Positions 45,563 to 54,701 of a stretch of 64,000 nt of DNA are shown in pieces; positions within the stretch are counted from its first letter, which is position 1, and each line of letters begins with the position of its first letter. The stretch comes from Halomonas sp. GT. GTDB lineage: Bacteria; Pseudomonadota; Gammaproteobacteria; Pseudomonadales; Halomonadaceae. The translations under genes were made by a program, and so were the position numbers. Where the stretch lies: contig NZ_CP020562.1 in assembly GCF_002082565.1 (NCBI RefSeq), forward strand, positions 2,852,001 to 2,916,000, in the 5' to 3' direction. The notes under the pieces were generated by a model. That model searched no databases. It was not told the DNA's origin and saw nothing but the letters and a program-made list of their open reading frames with translations.

Positions 45563-46189
45563 TTAAACAACCTCCTCAATCGAGCGTTTGCCATCCAGCA
45601 ATGTGTATTCCTGGTTAATTATGCTCGACGTTTGCACCACATACAGCAGCGCGTGCGCAACGTTAGCCCGTGAGATTTGGTTATCGCCTGCTTCATCTAT
45701 TGAGCTAGCAAACTGGCGGCTGGCTGTTCCGTCGGTCAGGCGTCCTGGTTTAAGGATCACATGAGGGATATCGCTGTTGCGTAAATGCGCGTCGGCAGCG
45801 AATTTAGCCGCCATGTAGGGGCGCAACTTTTCCGGTGCTTCCAGCGGGTTTTCTGCTCTCATGGCACTAACCATGATATAGCGAGATAGGCCTTTTTGAC
45901 TGGCCACATCGGCGGCGCGCATGGCGCCAAAAAGATCAATCATCAACGTTTTATCTGGCCCGGTGTGCGGGCCAGATCCTGCAGTAAAGACGACTTGGTC
46001 GCAACCTTCAAAGGCATGTTCAAATTCACCTTCTAAATCCGCCACGACGCTATCAATGCCACGCTCCTTAAACCAAGCTGCCTGCCCTTCGCTGCGGATC
46101 ATCGCTTTTATAGGTGTACCCTCCTGCTGCGCCAACTCGCAAAACTGCTTGCCAATCTGCCCATTTGCACCGATTACTAGCGTTGTCAT
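45563..46189 (-). CDS. NAD(P)-binding protein (atypical SDR, NmrA/YwnB-like)
   Basis: This 208-residue protein begins TLVIGANGQIGKQFCELA, the Rossmann dinucleotide motif of atypical short-chain dehydrogenases. It continues with FTAGSGPHTG and YMAAKFAADAHLRNSDI where the classical YxxxK is approximated. It may be an enzyme or a redox-sensing regulator. Two ATG codons stand in tandem; the second (46189) has the better distance from AAAGGAG. Confidence 0.82.
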   Translation of the reverse strand: MTTLVIGANGQIGKQFCELAQQEGTPIKAMIRSEGQAAWFKERGIDSVVADLEGEFEHAFEGCDQVVFTAGSGPHTGPDKTLMIDLFGAMRAADVASQKGLSRYIMVSAMRAENPLEAPEKLRPYMAAKFAADAHLRNSDIPHVILKPGRLTDGTASRQFASSIDEAGDNQISRANVAHALLYVVQTSSIINQEYTLLDGKRSIEEVV

Positions 46190-46291
46190 CATTGCTCCTT
46201 TTGAGTGTCTTCAGTCCTTTAGTTGCAGGCATTTTTGTTCAATTCAACCTTTACCAAGGTGCTGCTTGTTGATACTGCATTGACTTAGCGT

Positions 46292-46681
46292 CTACCGATG
46301 AGGATAGACGACAAATGCCAGTTTGTTGCCGTCTGGGTCTCGTACGTAAGCGGCGAAAAAGCCTTCACCATACTGAGGGCGGTAGCCTGGCGGACCTTCA
46401 TCGCTGCCCCCGTTATGCATCGCTAACTGATAGAGCGTATCGACTTCTTTAGGATCAGAAAATTGAAACGCTGTCATGCTGCCGTTGCCAACGCTAGCGG
46501 GATAACCATTAAAAGGAAAACCAACAAAGAACCTCGGCACACTGACATCATCCGGGTCGCCGAAAGAAACGCAGGCATCGTCTTGCCAGCACACATCCAT
46601 CCCCATACTGCTGAACAACGGCGCATAAAAGTGAAGTGCTCGCTCTAGGTTATGCGTTCCCACCATTGTGTAAGCAATCAT
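46292..46681 (-). CDS. VOC-family (glyoxalase-like) protein
   Basis: This 129-residue protein begins YTMVGTHNLERALHFYAPLF and ends AAYVRDPDGNKLAFVVYP, the two metal-binding halves of a VOC domain. GAGGTAG precedes the start. It resembles fosfomycin-resistance and glyoxalase-like proteins in general form, but nothing fixes the substrate. Confidence 0.87.
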   Translation of the reverse strand: MIAYTMVGTHNLERALHFYAPLFSSMGMDVCWQDDACVSFGDPDDVSVPRFFVGFPFNGYPASVGNGSMTAFQFSDPKEVDTLYQLAMHNGGSDEGPPGYRPQYGEGFFAAYVRDPDGNKLAFVVYPHR

Positions 46682-47045
46682 TGCGGCTACCTCTTATCGT
46701 CAATCTCCCCGTTTATCTGCTTATTTGATCTACTTATTTCATCTACTTCAGCCAGTCAACCTCCGATCGCAAGGCAATCAGTGGGAGGATTAACAGCCGC
46801 TCCCGCCCCTACCCTGGCACCAGAAAGCCACTCTTTTAGCTCGCCTGGATAAAGCGCTATTGCTAAGTAAGCAATGAGTAGCATCCACTTAAGAGTAGCT
46901 GATGCTGTGTTAGACCAAGCGTTTAAAGGCAAGAGCACCTGCCAAAGCAGGCTTTTCTTTAACAAACACAAACAAGTTACCTATTTGGTATTTTCACAAG
47001 GAGACCTGTAGGATAATTGAACAACCATTCAATTAAGGAGTTTCT
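46682..47045. other. Intergenic region with tandem repeat and weak terminator
   Basis: This 364-bp gap holds a 13-bp tandem repeat (46715-46748, ATCTACTTATTTC units) in the leader of the VOC gene and a short hairpin (CCTGC-CAAA-GCAGG then TTTTCTTT, 46938-46960). A 71-codon minus-strand frame (46756-46971) has no recognisable product and may be debris of an old insertion. Confidence 0.45.
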
Positions 47046-47981
47046 ATGCAACGTCATCCGTTGATTGCTGCCGTCTCATTGGGTCTTTTTGCTGGTGCTG
47101 CTACGTCCACTGTAACCGCAGAGACAACGCCACTAGAGCAGCAGCTAAAAGATCTAGAGTCGTTTCAGGTGATCGCTCATCGCGGCGCCAGCGGCCATGC
47201 GCCCGAAAGTACCATGGCAGCCTATGAACTGGCGCATGAGTGGGGTGTGGATTACTTGGAACTGGACGTTCAGCTCACCTCCGATGGGGAGCTAGTGGTA
47301 TTTCATGATGATGCTATTGGCCGCACAAGTAACGGAGAAGGCAGGATTAATGATTACACGCTAGAAGAACTAAAGGCTCTGGATATCGGTACGTGGTTCA
47401 ACGAAGCCAATGCTGACAAAGCAGATGCGGCCTTTGAAGGGGCACAAATACTCACACTGGAAGAGCTATTTGACCGCTTTGGTCACGATGCTCGTTACTA
47501 CATTGAAACCAAGTCCCCCCAGTTAAACCCAGGGTTAGAAGAAGCCTTGGTTGAGACACTCGAAGACCACGAAATGATTGAAAATGGCCGCGTGTTGGTG
47601 CAATCGTTTGAACAGGGAAGCCTACTTAAAGTACGTCAGCTTAATGAACAAGTCCCACTCATTCAGTTGGTATGGTACTCGCCCAGCGAGAATGATAATG
47701 CTCGTTTAGCGGAATGGACAGGCGTTACCCCAGCGCCAGCAGACATCACTGACGAAGACTTTCAGGCGATTGCAGAGTACGCGGCAGGTATCGGCACGAA
47801 TGTGACATATAATGGCGATGACGTTATTGATGCTGATTTTATTAGCCAAGCTCAGGAAAATGGACTTCCCGTTCACATATACACCATCAATGAAACGGAT
47901 GAGATGAAGCGTTTACAGGACTGGGGCGTCAACGGTTTGTTTACTGATTACGCAGACCGACTTCTTGAACTCGCGGACTAA
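47046..47981 (+). CDS. Secreted glycerophosphodiester phosphodiesterase
   Basis: This 311-residue enzyme should hydrolyse glycerophosphodiesters to glycerol-3-phosphate and alcohol. A Sec signal peptide (residues 1-26, ending VTAETT) places it in the periplasm. The GDPD signature is complete: IAHRGASGHAPEST with the catalytic His, DYLELDVQLTSDGELVVFHD with metal ligands, and IETKSPQ. AAGGAG precedes the start and a strong terminator follows, so it is monocistronic. It is GlpQ-like rather than the cytoplasmic UgpQ. Confidence 0.93.
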   Translation: MQRHPLIAAVSLGLFAGAATSTVTAETTPLEQQLKDLESFQVIAHRGASGHAPESTMAAYELAHEWGVDYLELDVQLTSDGELVVFHDDAIGRTSNGEGRINDYTLEELKALDIGTWFNEANADKADAAFEGAQILTLEELFDRFGHDARYYIETKSPQLNPGLEEALVETLEDHEMIENGRVLVQSFEQGSLLKVRQLNEQVPLIQLVWYSPSENDNARLAEWTGVTPAPADITDEDFQAIAEYAAGIGTNVTYNGDDVIDADFISQAQENGLPVHIYTINETDEMKRLQDWGVNGLFTDYADRLLELAD

Positions 47982-48418
47982 TCCGTCGTTGGTTTACCGC
48001 TTTACGCCCGGCTTTGGCCGGGCGTTTTAGTTGATTGGGTGAATCTGTATACGCCTAACAAGCTTAATAGCAATTAGCTTCCAGTTAACTATCGAAAGTA
48101 GATCTGTTGAACACATGTATTTAACGCTTTAAGTCCTGCCCTTGTGTGTCATTGTTCACTAACCTTGCAATGCGATATTTCTAGACAATTCATACTTTTG
48201 TCGTGGGACGTTTCGTTGATTGTAATGTAGGTAAGTTCAACAAAATTGATGTAGGGTTTAAAAATTGTGCTGTTTCGACTTACCGATGCCGAGCAGAGAT
48301 TCTAAAAAGTTCACTTGCCGTCACGCAAAATATCTATAAAACAATAGTTTGCCTCTAAAGACTGAAGAGGAGTAAGCGTCATTATTTCACACACAGATAG
48401 CGTGCTAGTACGGATAGC
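47982..48418. other. Long AT-rich intergenic region
   Basis: This 437-bp gap contains the GDPD terminator (48004-48029) and otherwise long AT-rich leader DNA ahead of the c-di-GMP cluster. I see no gene or clear palindrome in 48030-48418. The length suggests a regulated promoter region for the cluster. Confidence 0.5.
48004..48029 (+). terminator. Rho-independent terminator of the GDPD gene
   Basis: A 9-bp GC-rich stem (ACGCCCGGC / GCCGGGCGT, loop TTTG) is followed by TTTTA, 22 bp after the stop codon. Confidence 0.9.
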
Positions 48419-48943
48419 ATGGTGCTTGAACTTGGCGTTCAACAGGCGATGGAAAAGACGCGCGCTATGCCGTTTCTTTACTTGATACGTATCGCTTGCC
48501 AACGAATCACACAGAGCCTTGCATGGCTGATACTGGCTTTTCTTTTTGCCGGACATACCCATGCACAATCTGTTGATCAGGACGCAGCCATACTTCTAGT
48601 GGCGCACCCAACGGTCGCCACACAATGGCTAAACCGAGACACGACAAGGGCTATGTTTGCCATGAGGCAACGTACATGGCCTGACGGCGATGCTGTACAG
48701 GTGTTTGTGCTGCCAAACCGAGATCCTGTACATGCGCGCTTCACAAAAGAGCAGCTCGCCGTTTATCCACACCAGCTGCAACTGGCATGGGATCGAATGG
48801 TTTTTTCTGGCATGGGGCAAGCGCCTAATCGCGTTGCTGATCAGCTCGAAATGCGCGAGAAAGTTGCGAATACTCCTGGCGCGCTGGGATATCTTGAAAG
48901 GGAGTATCTGGATGAAAATGTCCAAGTTATTTCAATGGAATGA
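48419..48943 (+). CDS. Periplasmic PstS-like short substrate-binding protein
   Basis: This 174-residue protein has a signal peptide ending AGHTHAQS, so it is periplasmic. The mature part (about 125 residues) resembles the short PstS-like binding domains: LVAHPTVATQWLNRDTTRAMF, then TRTW-like WPDGDAVQVFVLP and a C-terminal NTPGALGYLEREYLDE loop. It is too short to be a transporter component and no permease genes are present. ATGs at 48449 and 48467 are alternative starts. Its end overlaps the porin-like gene by 32 bp, so they are coupled; a sensory partner role is inferred. Confidence 0.7.
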   Translation: MVLELGVQQAMEKTRAMPFLYLIRIACQRITQSLAWLILAFLFAGHTHAQSVDQDAAILLVAHPTVATQWLNRDTTRAMFAMRQRTWPDGDAVQVFVLPNRDPVHARFTKEQLAVYPHQLQLAWDRMVFSGMGQAPNRVADQLEMREKVANTPGALGYLEREYLDENVQVISME

Positions 48944-50147
48944 ACAATGGTCAGTTGCCTGCAGGCCCAACATAGCTGTACTCGCAAGTTTGCTAGCGCT
49001 GCCTGTTTGCTCGTCTGCCTGGGCAAATGAAAGCGTGATCGACACTCTACAAGTACATGGATTTCTGAGCCAGGCGCTTATCATCACCGACGACAACGAT
49101 TTCTTCGGTAGTAGCAGTGAGAATGCAGGAAGTTTGGAGTATACCGAAATAGGTGTTAACGCCTCTATCCGCCCTCACCGTAATGTGCTGGTGGCCGCTC
49201 AGGTGCTTAGCCGTCGCGCTGGCGGTGAAACTAGCGATGCCATCCCAACGCTAGATTATGGCGTGGTGGATTATCAGATGGTCTCCAACCAGCAACGTAC
49301 GCTTGGCCTTCAGGTAGGTAGATTTAAAAACCCCTTCGGTATTTATAACCAAACGCGTGACGTTGCATTCACGCGCCCCGGTATTTTATTGCCGCAATCA
49401 ATCTATTTTGATCGAACTCGATCGTTAGGAATGGCTGGCGATGGCGCCAGTATTTATCATGAAGAGAGAACCACGTCAGGCGTTTTTCGCTTTCAAGCAG
49501 GCGTTGGCAAAACACGCATAGAAGACGATGTCGATCAAGCGCTTGGGCTGAAGCGTTTTCCAGGATCGTTACAAGCGGGCTCTTCTGCGATTGGCCAAAT
49601 TCGCTACGAAGACAACGGTGGTCACTTTCTAATGGCACTCAGCACCGCGAGTGCTAACGCCGACTATGAAGACGCTAACCCGCCACTAAATAATGGCAGC
49701 TTCCAGTTTCAGCCTTGGGTATTTTCATTGCAATACAATGACGAGCTGTGGAGCTTAACCTCTGAGTATGCGCTGAGAACAATTGAACTAGATGGCTTTA
49801 ATCCCGCCATTGATCAGAAAAAAACCGGTGAAAGCTGGTATGTGCAATATACACGCCGTATGGACAATGACTGGCAGTGGTTAATTCGCTTCGATCGTTT
49901 GGTAAACGACCGAAATGACCGTTCAGGTACTACCTACGAACAAAGCGGCTTGGGCCCTGCCCATTCCCAATTTGCTGATGACATTACCTTTGGCGTTCAA
50001 TGGACACCCAGACCTAACCTAATGTTGGCAGGTGAATATCATCATGTGGATGGTACTGGCTGGCTACCCTTACATGAAGACGCGGATGCGTCGGAAACAA
50101 GCCGACACTGGAATATGCTGCTCTTCCAGCTTTCACTGCGCTTTTAG
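48912..50147 (+). CDS. Outer-membrane porin-like beta-barrel protein
   Basis: The 411-residue protein has a signal peptide (to about residue 39, ending SSAWAN) and alternating beta-strand pattern to the end. The C-terminus MLLFQLSLRF finishes in Phe as outer-membrane proteins do. Other strands include GVNASIRPHRNVLVAAQVLS and LQVGRFKNPFGIYNQTRDV. I set the start at 48912, where GGGAG stands seven bases before ATG, inside the preceding gene; longer open frame upstream is not coding. It belongs to a four-gene cluster with the next two genes. Ligand unknown. Confidence 0.78.
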   Translation: MKMSKLFQWNEQWSVACRPNIAVLASLLALPVCSSAWANESVIDTLQVHGFLSQALIITDDNDFFGSSSENAGSLEYTEIGVNASIRPHRNVLVAAQVLSRRAGGETSDAIPTLDYGVVDYQMVSNQQRTLGLQVGRFKNPFGIYNQTRDVAFTRPGILLPQSIYFDRTRSLGMAGDGASIYHEERTTSGVFRFQAGVGKTRIEDDVDQALGLKRFPGSLQAGSSAIGQIRYEDNGGHFLMALSTASANADYEDANPPLNNGSFQFQPWVFSLQYNDELWSLTSEYALRTIELDGFNPAIDQKKTGESWYVQYTRRMDNDWQWLIRFDRLVNDRNDRSGTTYEQSGLGPAHSQFADDITFGVQWTPRPNLMLAGEYHHVDGTGWLPLHEDADASETSRHWNMLLFQLSLRF

Positions 50148-50172
50148 CATTACCTGAACGGGATACGCCGAG

Positions 50173-53040
50173 ATGACCACACGTTCGTCTTCTAAAACGC
50201 GCTATCGGCTTAGTTTGACTTGGCGTGTTATCGCGCTGAGCAGTCTATTACTGCTAGCGCTTGTGGCACTCTTTATTTGGTTGGGCCAATACCATCTCAC
50301 TCAGCAGTTAGAAAGCAGTCGGATAGAAAGCCATGAGCGTCAGCAGCGCGAGATAAGTCTAGCAATGCAACGCTCATCTGATAACTTACGCCAGTTGGCG
50401 GGCTTAACCGCTGCGGTGCCAGAGCTTGGAAGCGCGCTACAAGAGAATAACCAGGATGAGTTAGCCGATGTGCTAAGAGCTCAGTGGCCTTCTCTGCAAT
50501 TAGAAGCGGGGATTGATGAAATCTTTGTTTTTAATACTCAAGGAACGAGAGTGGGTTACTCAGGTACCAACGACCCGCTCATCGACCTGCCCATTCAAGG
50601 CTGGATAGGTAGTGTACTGACCACCGAGTCCCCCATTACTACACTGCGCTGTGCAATGGCATGCCAGCAGTTTGCTGCCGTTCCTGTTCTTATGGAGGGC
50701 ACTAGCATCGGAATGGTGGTGTTATCGCGCTCACTTGCTGATGTTACGCGACAAGCTAAAGAAGTCTCCAATAGTGAAATAGCACTGGTAGTGACAGGTC
50801 GTATTGCGGGACAAACGCCTGCCGAGGCGCTTCTGCTGGAGGATTGGAACGGCCATATACTAGCGCTTACGAACCGCGATCAGACACTCTCCGTACTTCA
50901 ACGCGCGTCTAAAGACGTCTTTCTAAATCAACTGGTTCACATGCCTTTTAGCCTTGAATACTTGGACCGGTATTTTGAATTAAGCGCAGTGTATATGGAG
51001 GAAGACGCCGACTGGCGCAGCACTGGGTATTTCCTACTCATTTCAGATATCTCTCCTCAGATCGCAGCCATTCGTAAAGCGACGAATACACTGCTTATAG
51101 TCGGCTTGGTTGGTTGGTTAGCTGCCGAGCTATTGTTGTTAATTATCCTACTAGGCCCGATGGCGCGACTACGACGAGTCGCCAGCCTATTACCCGAGCT
51201 GGCAAGCGGTGAGTTTCGTCGTGTAAGAGATAAACTTCCTTTATCTCGGCGCCATTTTTCCAATGAAATTGATAGTTTGGAGGACTCCACCCGAGAGCTT
51301 TCCCATCAGCTAGAGGCGCTGGAGCAGAGTGTCCAAGAACATAGCGGACAGCTAGCCGAACGCGTTGATGAGCTAGCCAAAGAGCGTGATTTTGTTAATA
51401 GCCTGCTCGACACCGCACAAGTCTTTATTGTTGTCCAAAATAACAAAGGGCGTATCCAGCTAATTAACGACTACACGCTAGAAAGGTTAGGGTTAAAAGA
51501 TGCCGATATCATTGGACGCCATTTCTCTGACATCTTTGATCAAAATGCCCACTTAGCACTACCTGGCAACAATAGGGAGGGGATTAACAGCGAGAATAAT
51601 ACCAATGGCCGTACTGTGGCTCACCTCAGTGCACCCAACCAGGAAGAAAAGACGTTTCAAACGCCGGATAAACGCTTTTTTACTGTCGTTTGGTACCACG
51701 CTCTTTTAGCGAACAGTAACAACCTCAATGCTTCTAAAATATCCGTTGGGTTAGACATTACCGAACGTAAAGCTGCTGAAGCACGTTTAACATGGCTTGC
51801 AGAACATGATCCATTAACAGAGCTCTATAATCGTCGCTATTTCCAAGATGCCTTGCAGCGCACTATCGCTAATCAAGCCGAAGGCGCTGTTTTATTACTA
51901 GACCTGGACCAGTTTAAAGAGATCAACGAACTCAGTGGCCACCATGTGGGCGACCGCCTATTACGAGAAGTCGCTGATACGCTTTTTCTAAACCTCAGTC
52001 AGCGAAGCATTATTGCCCGCCTAGGTGGTGATGAGTTTGCCCTACTGCTGGAAGACATTGGCAGCGAACAAGCGATCAACGTGGCGGAGTATATTTCTCA
52101 GCTGCTGGACGGTCTTGGCTTTACAGCTGCTGGACGCAAGCACCATGTTTCCGCCAGCATTGGCATAGCGCTGTTTCCCGTTAATGGGCAAACACCGGCT
52201 GATCTGTTGGCTAGTGCCGATATGGCCATGTACAAAGCGAAAGAGAGTGGCAATCAGCATTGGTATCTCCTCAGGCAGGCGGAAAATGCTAAAGATGAAC
52301 TTCAAGAGCGCGTCTATTGGGTTGAGCGGCTGCACAAAGCGCTCGAAAATGATGAATTTGAACTGTGGGCACAGCCCATTGTTCGACTGAAGGATCGCGA
52401 CATTAAGCATTACGAAGTATTGCTACGCATGCGTAATGATGATGGTAGCTTGGTCTCTCCAGCACAATTTATACCCGTTGCTGAACAAAGCGGTTTAATT
52501 GTTCAAGTTGACCGCTGGGTGCTGCGCCGTAGCCTAGAAGCGCTGGCGTCACTGCAAAAAGAGGGCTTGTCATTGGCTGTGAACTTATCAGGCCAGTCTT
52601 TACATGATTTAGGTTTAAAACAATATCTAGCAGATCAATTAAAAATCAGCGGCGCTGACCCCCACCATCTCATTTTAGAAGTAACAGAGACGGCGGCTAT
52701 TACAGATTTCTCAACAGCGCGCAACGTGTTGCAAACCGTAAGGGATTTAGGCTGCCGAACAGCACTAGATGATTTTGGAATTGGATTTAGCAGTTTTCAC
52801 TATCTAAGTCAGCTCCCAGTGGACTATATTAAAATCGATGGCTCTTTTATTCGCAGCTTACTTATCGATACGGATAGCCACACGCTTGTCAAAGCGATTG
52901 CCGATATAGCGAGAGGCTTCGGTAAGCAGACTATTGCTGAATTTGTTGATCAAGAAGCACTGATACCGGTTCTTCTTTCATACGGCATTCAGTATGGACA
53001 GGGTTATCATCTAGGGAAGCCTGAAAGAATTCGATTTTAG
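50173..53040 (+). CDS. Membrane PAS-GGDEF-EAL sensor protein
   Basis: This 955-residue dual c-di-GMP enzyme has TM1 (about 17-38), a large periplasmic sensor domain (about 40-300), TM2 (about 304-325), a HAMP-like/coiled-coil segment, PAS (about 405-535), GGDEF (about 560-720) and EAL (about 730-955). GGDEF is intact at 618-622 with no RxxD I-site. EAL has the catalytic Glu in YEVLLRM (near 747) and LDDFGIGFSSF (866-), so both activities are plausible. It lies 25 bp after the porin-like gene. The periplasmic domain probably reads a signal from its two upstream partners. Confidence 0.9.
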   Translation: MTTRSSSKTRYRLSLTWRVIALSSLLLLALVALFIWLGQYHLTQQLESSRIESHERQQREISLAMQRSSDNLRQLAGLTAAVPELGSALQENNQDELADVLRAQWPSLQLEAGIDEIFVFNTQGTRVGYSGTNDPLIDLPIQGWIGSVLTTESPITTLRCAMACQQFAAVPVLMEGTSIGMVVLSRSLADVTRQAKEVSNSEIALVVTGRIAGQTPAEALLLEDWNGHILALTNRDQTLSVLQRASKDVFLNQLVHMPFSLEYLDRYFELSAVYMEEDADWRSTGYFLLISDISPQIAAIRKATNTLLIVGLVGWLAAELLLLIILLGPMARLRRVASLLPELASGEFRRVRDKLPLSRRHFSNEIDSLEDSTRELSHQLEALEQSVQEHSGQLAERVDELAKERDFVNSLLDTAQVFIVVQNNKGRIQLINDYTLERLGLKDADIIGRHFSDIFDQNAHLALPGNNREGINSENNTNGRTVAHLSAPNQEEKTFQTPDKRFFTVVWYHALLANSNNLNASKISVGLDITERKAAEARLTWLAEHDPLTELYNRRYFQDALQRTIANQAEGAVLLLDLDQFKEINELSGHHVGDRLLREVADTLFLNLSQRSIIARLGGDEFALLLEDIGSEQAINVAEYISQLLDGLGFTAAGRKHHVSASIGIALFPVNGQTPADLLASADMAMYKAKESGNQHWYLLRQAENAKDELQERVYWVERLHKALENDEFELWAQPIVRLKDRDIKHYEVLLRMRNDDGSLVSPAQFIPVAEQSGLIVQVDRWVLRRSLEALASLQKEGLSLAVNLSGQSLHDLGLKQYLADQLKISGADPHHLILEVTETAAITDFSTARNVLQTVRDLGCRTALDDFGIGFSSFHYLSQLPVDYIKIDGSFIRSLLIDTDSHTLVKAIADIARGFGKQTIAEFVDQEALIPVLLSYGIQYGQGYHLGKPERIRF

Positions 53041-53070
53041 TAAGTAGCCGCACTCAAAAGGAAGCAACAG

Positions 53071-53874
53071 ATGCTAGCAGGGAAAACCACCCAAGGGAGT
53101 GAATTTGAAGATAAAAGCAATCGCAAAGGGATGATAGATAAATTTATCGACGAGTATCATTTTTTTATTGCTAACACCGATGACCAAAAGCGACGTGCCT
53201 TCCGGCTACGGCATGATGTTTTTCTAAAAGAGTTCAACTATGAGATGCGTGAAGATGAAGCACGTTTGTACGAGTCTGATGAGTATGACAATTACTCGGT
53301 TCATTGCCTCATAGAACACAAACGTAGTGGCATTCTTGCTGGGTGTGTACGATTAGTCATGCCTTTAGCCAGCAACACTAATCCAGCTGACCATTTGCCT
53401 GTTCAAAACAAAGGCGAGCAGTTACTTAACCACCCCACATTAACACCGTTTAAGTTACCGTCCCTTGAGACATGTGAAGTATCACGATTAGCTATTTCTA
53501 AAAACTTCAGAACGCGAAAATCTAGCACTCCAGAAGAAGTAGCAGGTGAGGAAATTGTATTATTTTCACAAGATGAGGCAAAGACATTTTCACTCGTCGC
53601 CCTGGGTCTTTTTTTATGCACCTACTCTATCGTTGGCTTAACTAACCGCCGTCATGTTTTTGCAATGATGGAACCTCGCCTTCCCCGTTTATTGGCGATA
53701 TCAGGTTTTAAGTTTACCAAAGTGAGTGAGCCGATTGTGTATCACGGGACTCGCCATGCTTACTACATCGACTACCATGTGGCGAAACAAGAGATGAGTG
53801 AGCGTCTGATCCCGTTATACGAACATATCGTAAAAACATTAAAGCCTCAGATCGCCCACACATTTATCTCTTAA
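53071..53874 (+). CDS. FeeM/LuxI-fold acyltransferase (PEP-CTERM/exosortase-associated type)
   Basis: This 267-residue protein matches the PEP-CTERM/exosortase-associated acyltransferase family, whose fold is shared with N-acyl amino acid synthase FeeM and LuxI. Key segments are RRAFRLRHDVFLKEFNYEM (the LuxI-like RxxxF...W-type N-terminal helix), GCVRLVMP, ETCEVSRLAISKNFRTRK and RLLAISGFKFTKVSEPIVYHG. It should join an acyl-ACP chain to an amine. No exosortase or PEP-CTERM genes are visible. It lies 30 bp after the GGDEF-EAL gene with AAAAGGAAG upstream, so it is the last gene of the cluster. Confidence 0.82.
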   Translation: MLAGKTTQGSEFEDKSNRKGMIDKFIDEYHFFIANTDDQKRRAFRLRHDVFLKEFNYEMREDEARLYESDEYDNYSVHCLIEHKRSGILAGCVRLVMPLASNTNPADHLPVQNKGEQLLNHPTLTPFKLPSLETCEVSRLAISKNFRTRKSSTPEEVAGEEIVLFSQDEAKTFSLVALGLFLCTYSIVGLTNRRHVFAMMEPRLPRLLAISGFKFTKVSEPIVYHGTRHAYYIDYHVAKQEMSERLIPLYEHIVKTLKPQIAHTFIS

Positions 53875-53906
53875 CGCATCTTTTCTAACCCGGCTTATTC
53901 AAACAT

Positions 53907-54539
53907 CTAAGAAAGCGCCGTTTGCCGAAAATCCTGAACTGAAACACTGGCGAATTTTTCTAAAAAAAACACTAGCGTTTCAGGATGCTGAAAGCGGCGT
54001 TCAAATGTCTCTTGCCCGTTTTTGCCACGCCGCGTCACTTTGGCATGATATTGACTGCCTACTTTAGTGACATTAACGCTATTTTCTTGCTCACCTTCGT
54101 AATGAACAGCAGATAAGGGCGAAGTGCTATCAAGCAATTTTGTAAGCTGCTTTGCAGCGTCTGCCTCTACAGGCGTTGCCCACAGAGGCTGATCACGTTT
54201 GCCATAGTGAAATAGTACGATGATCAACAATACGGAGAAGATACTGCTTGTTAACATCCAAGTAAGTGCAACGTTAGAAACCGGCATAGTGAAGATCACC
54301 AGCAATTGCCCTACTGCCATGACTGCCAGTACTACCGCTAAAGGTTGCCACATGCGGGGGTTCATAAACCCACGCTTGAGTATGTAGCCCCACAGCCCTA
54401 TCACGGCGAGCACTCCCAATGCGAGGTGAGCCACTGCAAGCGGTGTTCCCCCGCCTGCAAAAATAGCCACGAGCCCGATAAGTGGAAGCAGGCTGTAAAA
54501 AGCCGCTAGCAGGTAATAAGCACGCTGAAGGTTCATCAA
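53907..54539 (-). CDS. Four-helix membrane protein of unknown function
   Basis: This 210-residue protein has four hydrophobic segments (residues about 8-30, 35-53, 66-84, 90-112). A cytoplasmic C-terminal domain of about 90 residues follows, with TRRGKNGQETFERRF and a final helix. I do not recognise a family. It converges on the acyltransferase gene with a 32-bp gap. Confidence 0.6.
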   Translation of the reverse strand: MMNLQRAYYLLAAFYSLLPLIGLVAIFAGGGTPLAVAHLALGVLAVIGLWGYILKRGFMNPRMWQPLAVVLAVMAVGQLLVIFTMPVSNVALTWMLTSSIFSVLLIIVLFHYGKRDQPLWATPVEADAAKQLTKLLDSTSPLSAVHYEGEQENSVNVTKVGSQYHAKVTRRGKNGQETFERRFQHPETLVFFLEKFASVSVQDFRQTALS

Positions 54540-54701
54540 TAGCTCCTTTTATTGTTATCGCCACTACTTACCGTAGTATGCAACCAGTATAGATGAACGC
54601 CGTAAGCGTGCAGCGCAAGAAATCTGCTCTTTTAAACGCCTTGCCACACAGCGACGACAGCCTGCTTCATGCTCGATTCTTTTTCGCGCCCAGCTCGTTT
54701 T

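Noticed and set aside
46756..46971. A 71-codon minus-strand frame between the VOC gene and the GDPD gene
   Set aside because: Could be the remnant of an old insertion, but I see no conserved motif to support calling it.
48419..48943. A phosphate ABC transporter locus around the PstS-like gene
   Set aside because: No permease or ATPase genes follow and the protein is only about half the length of true PstS.
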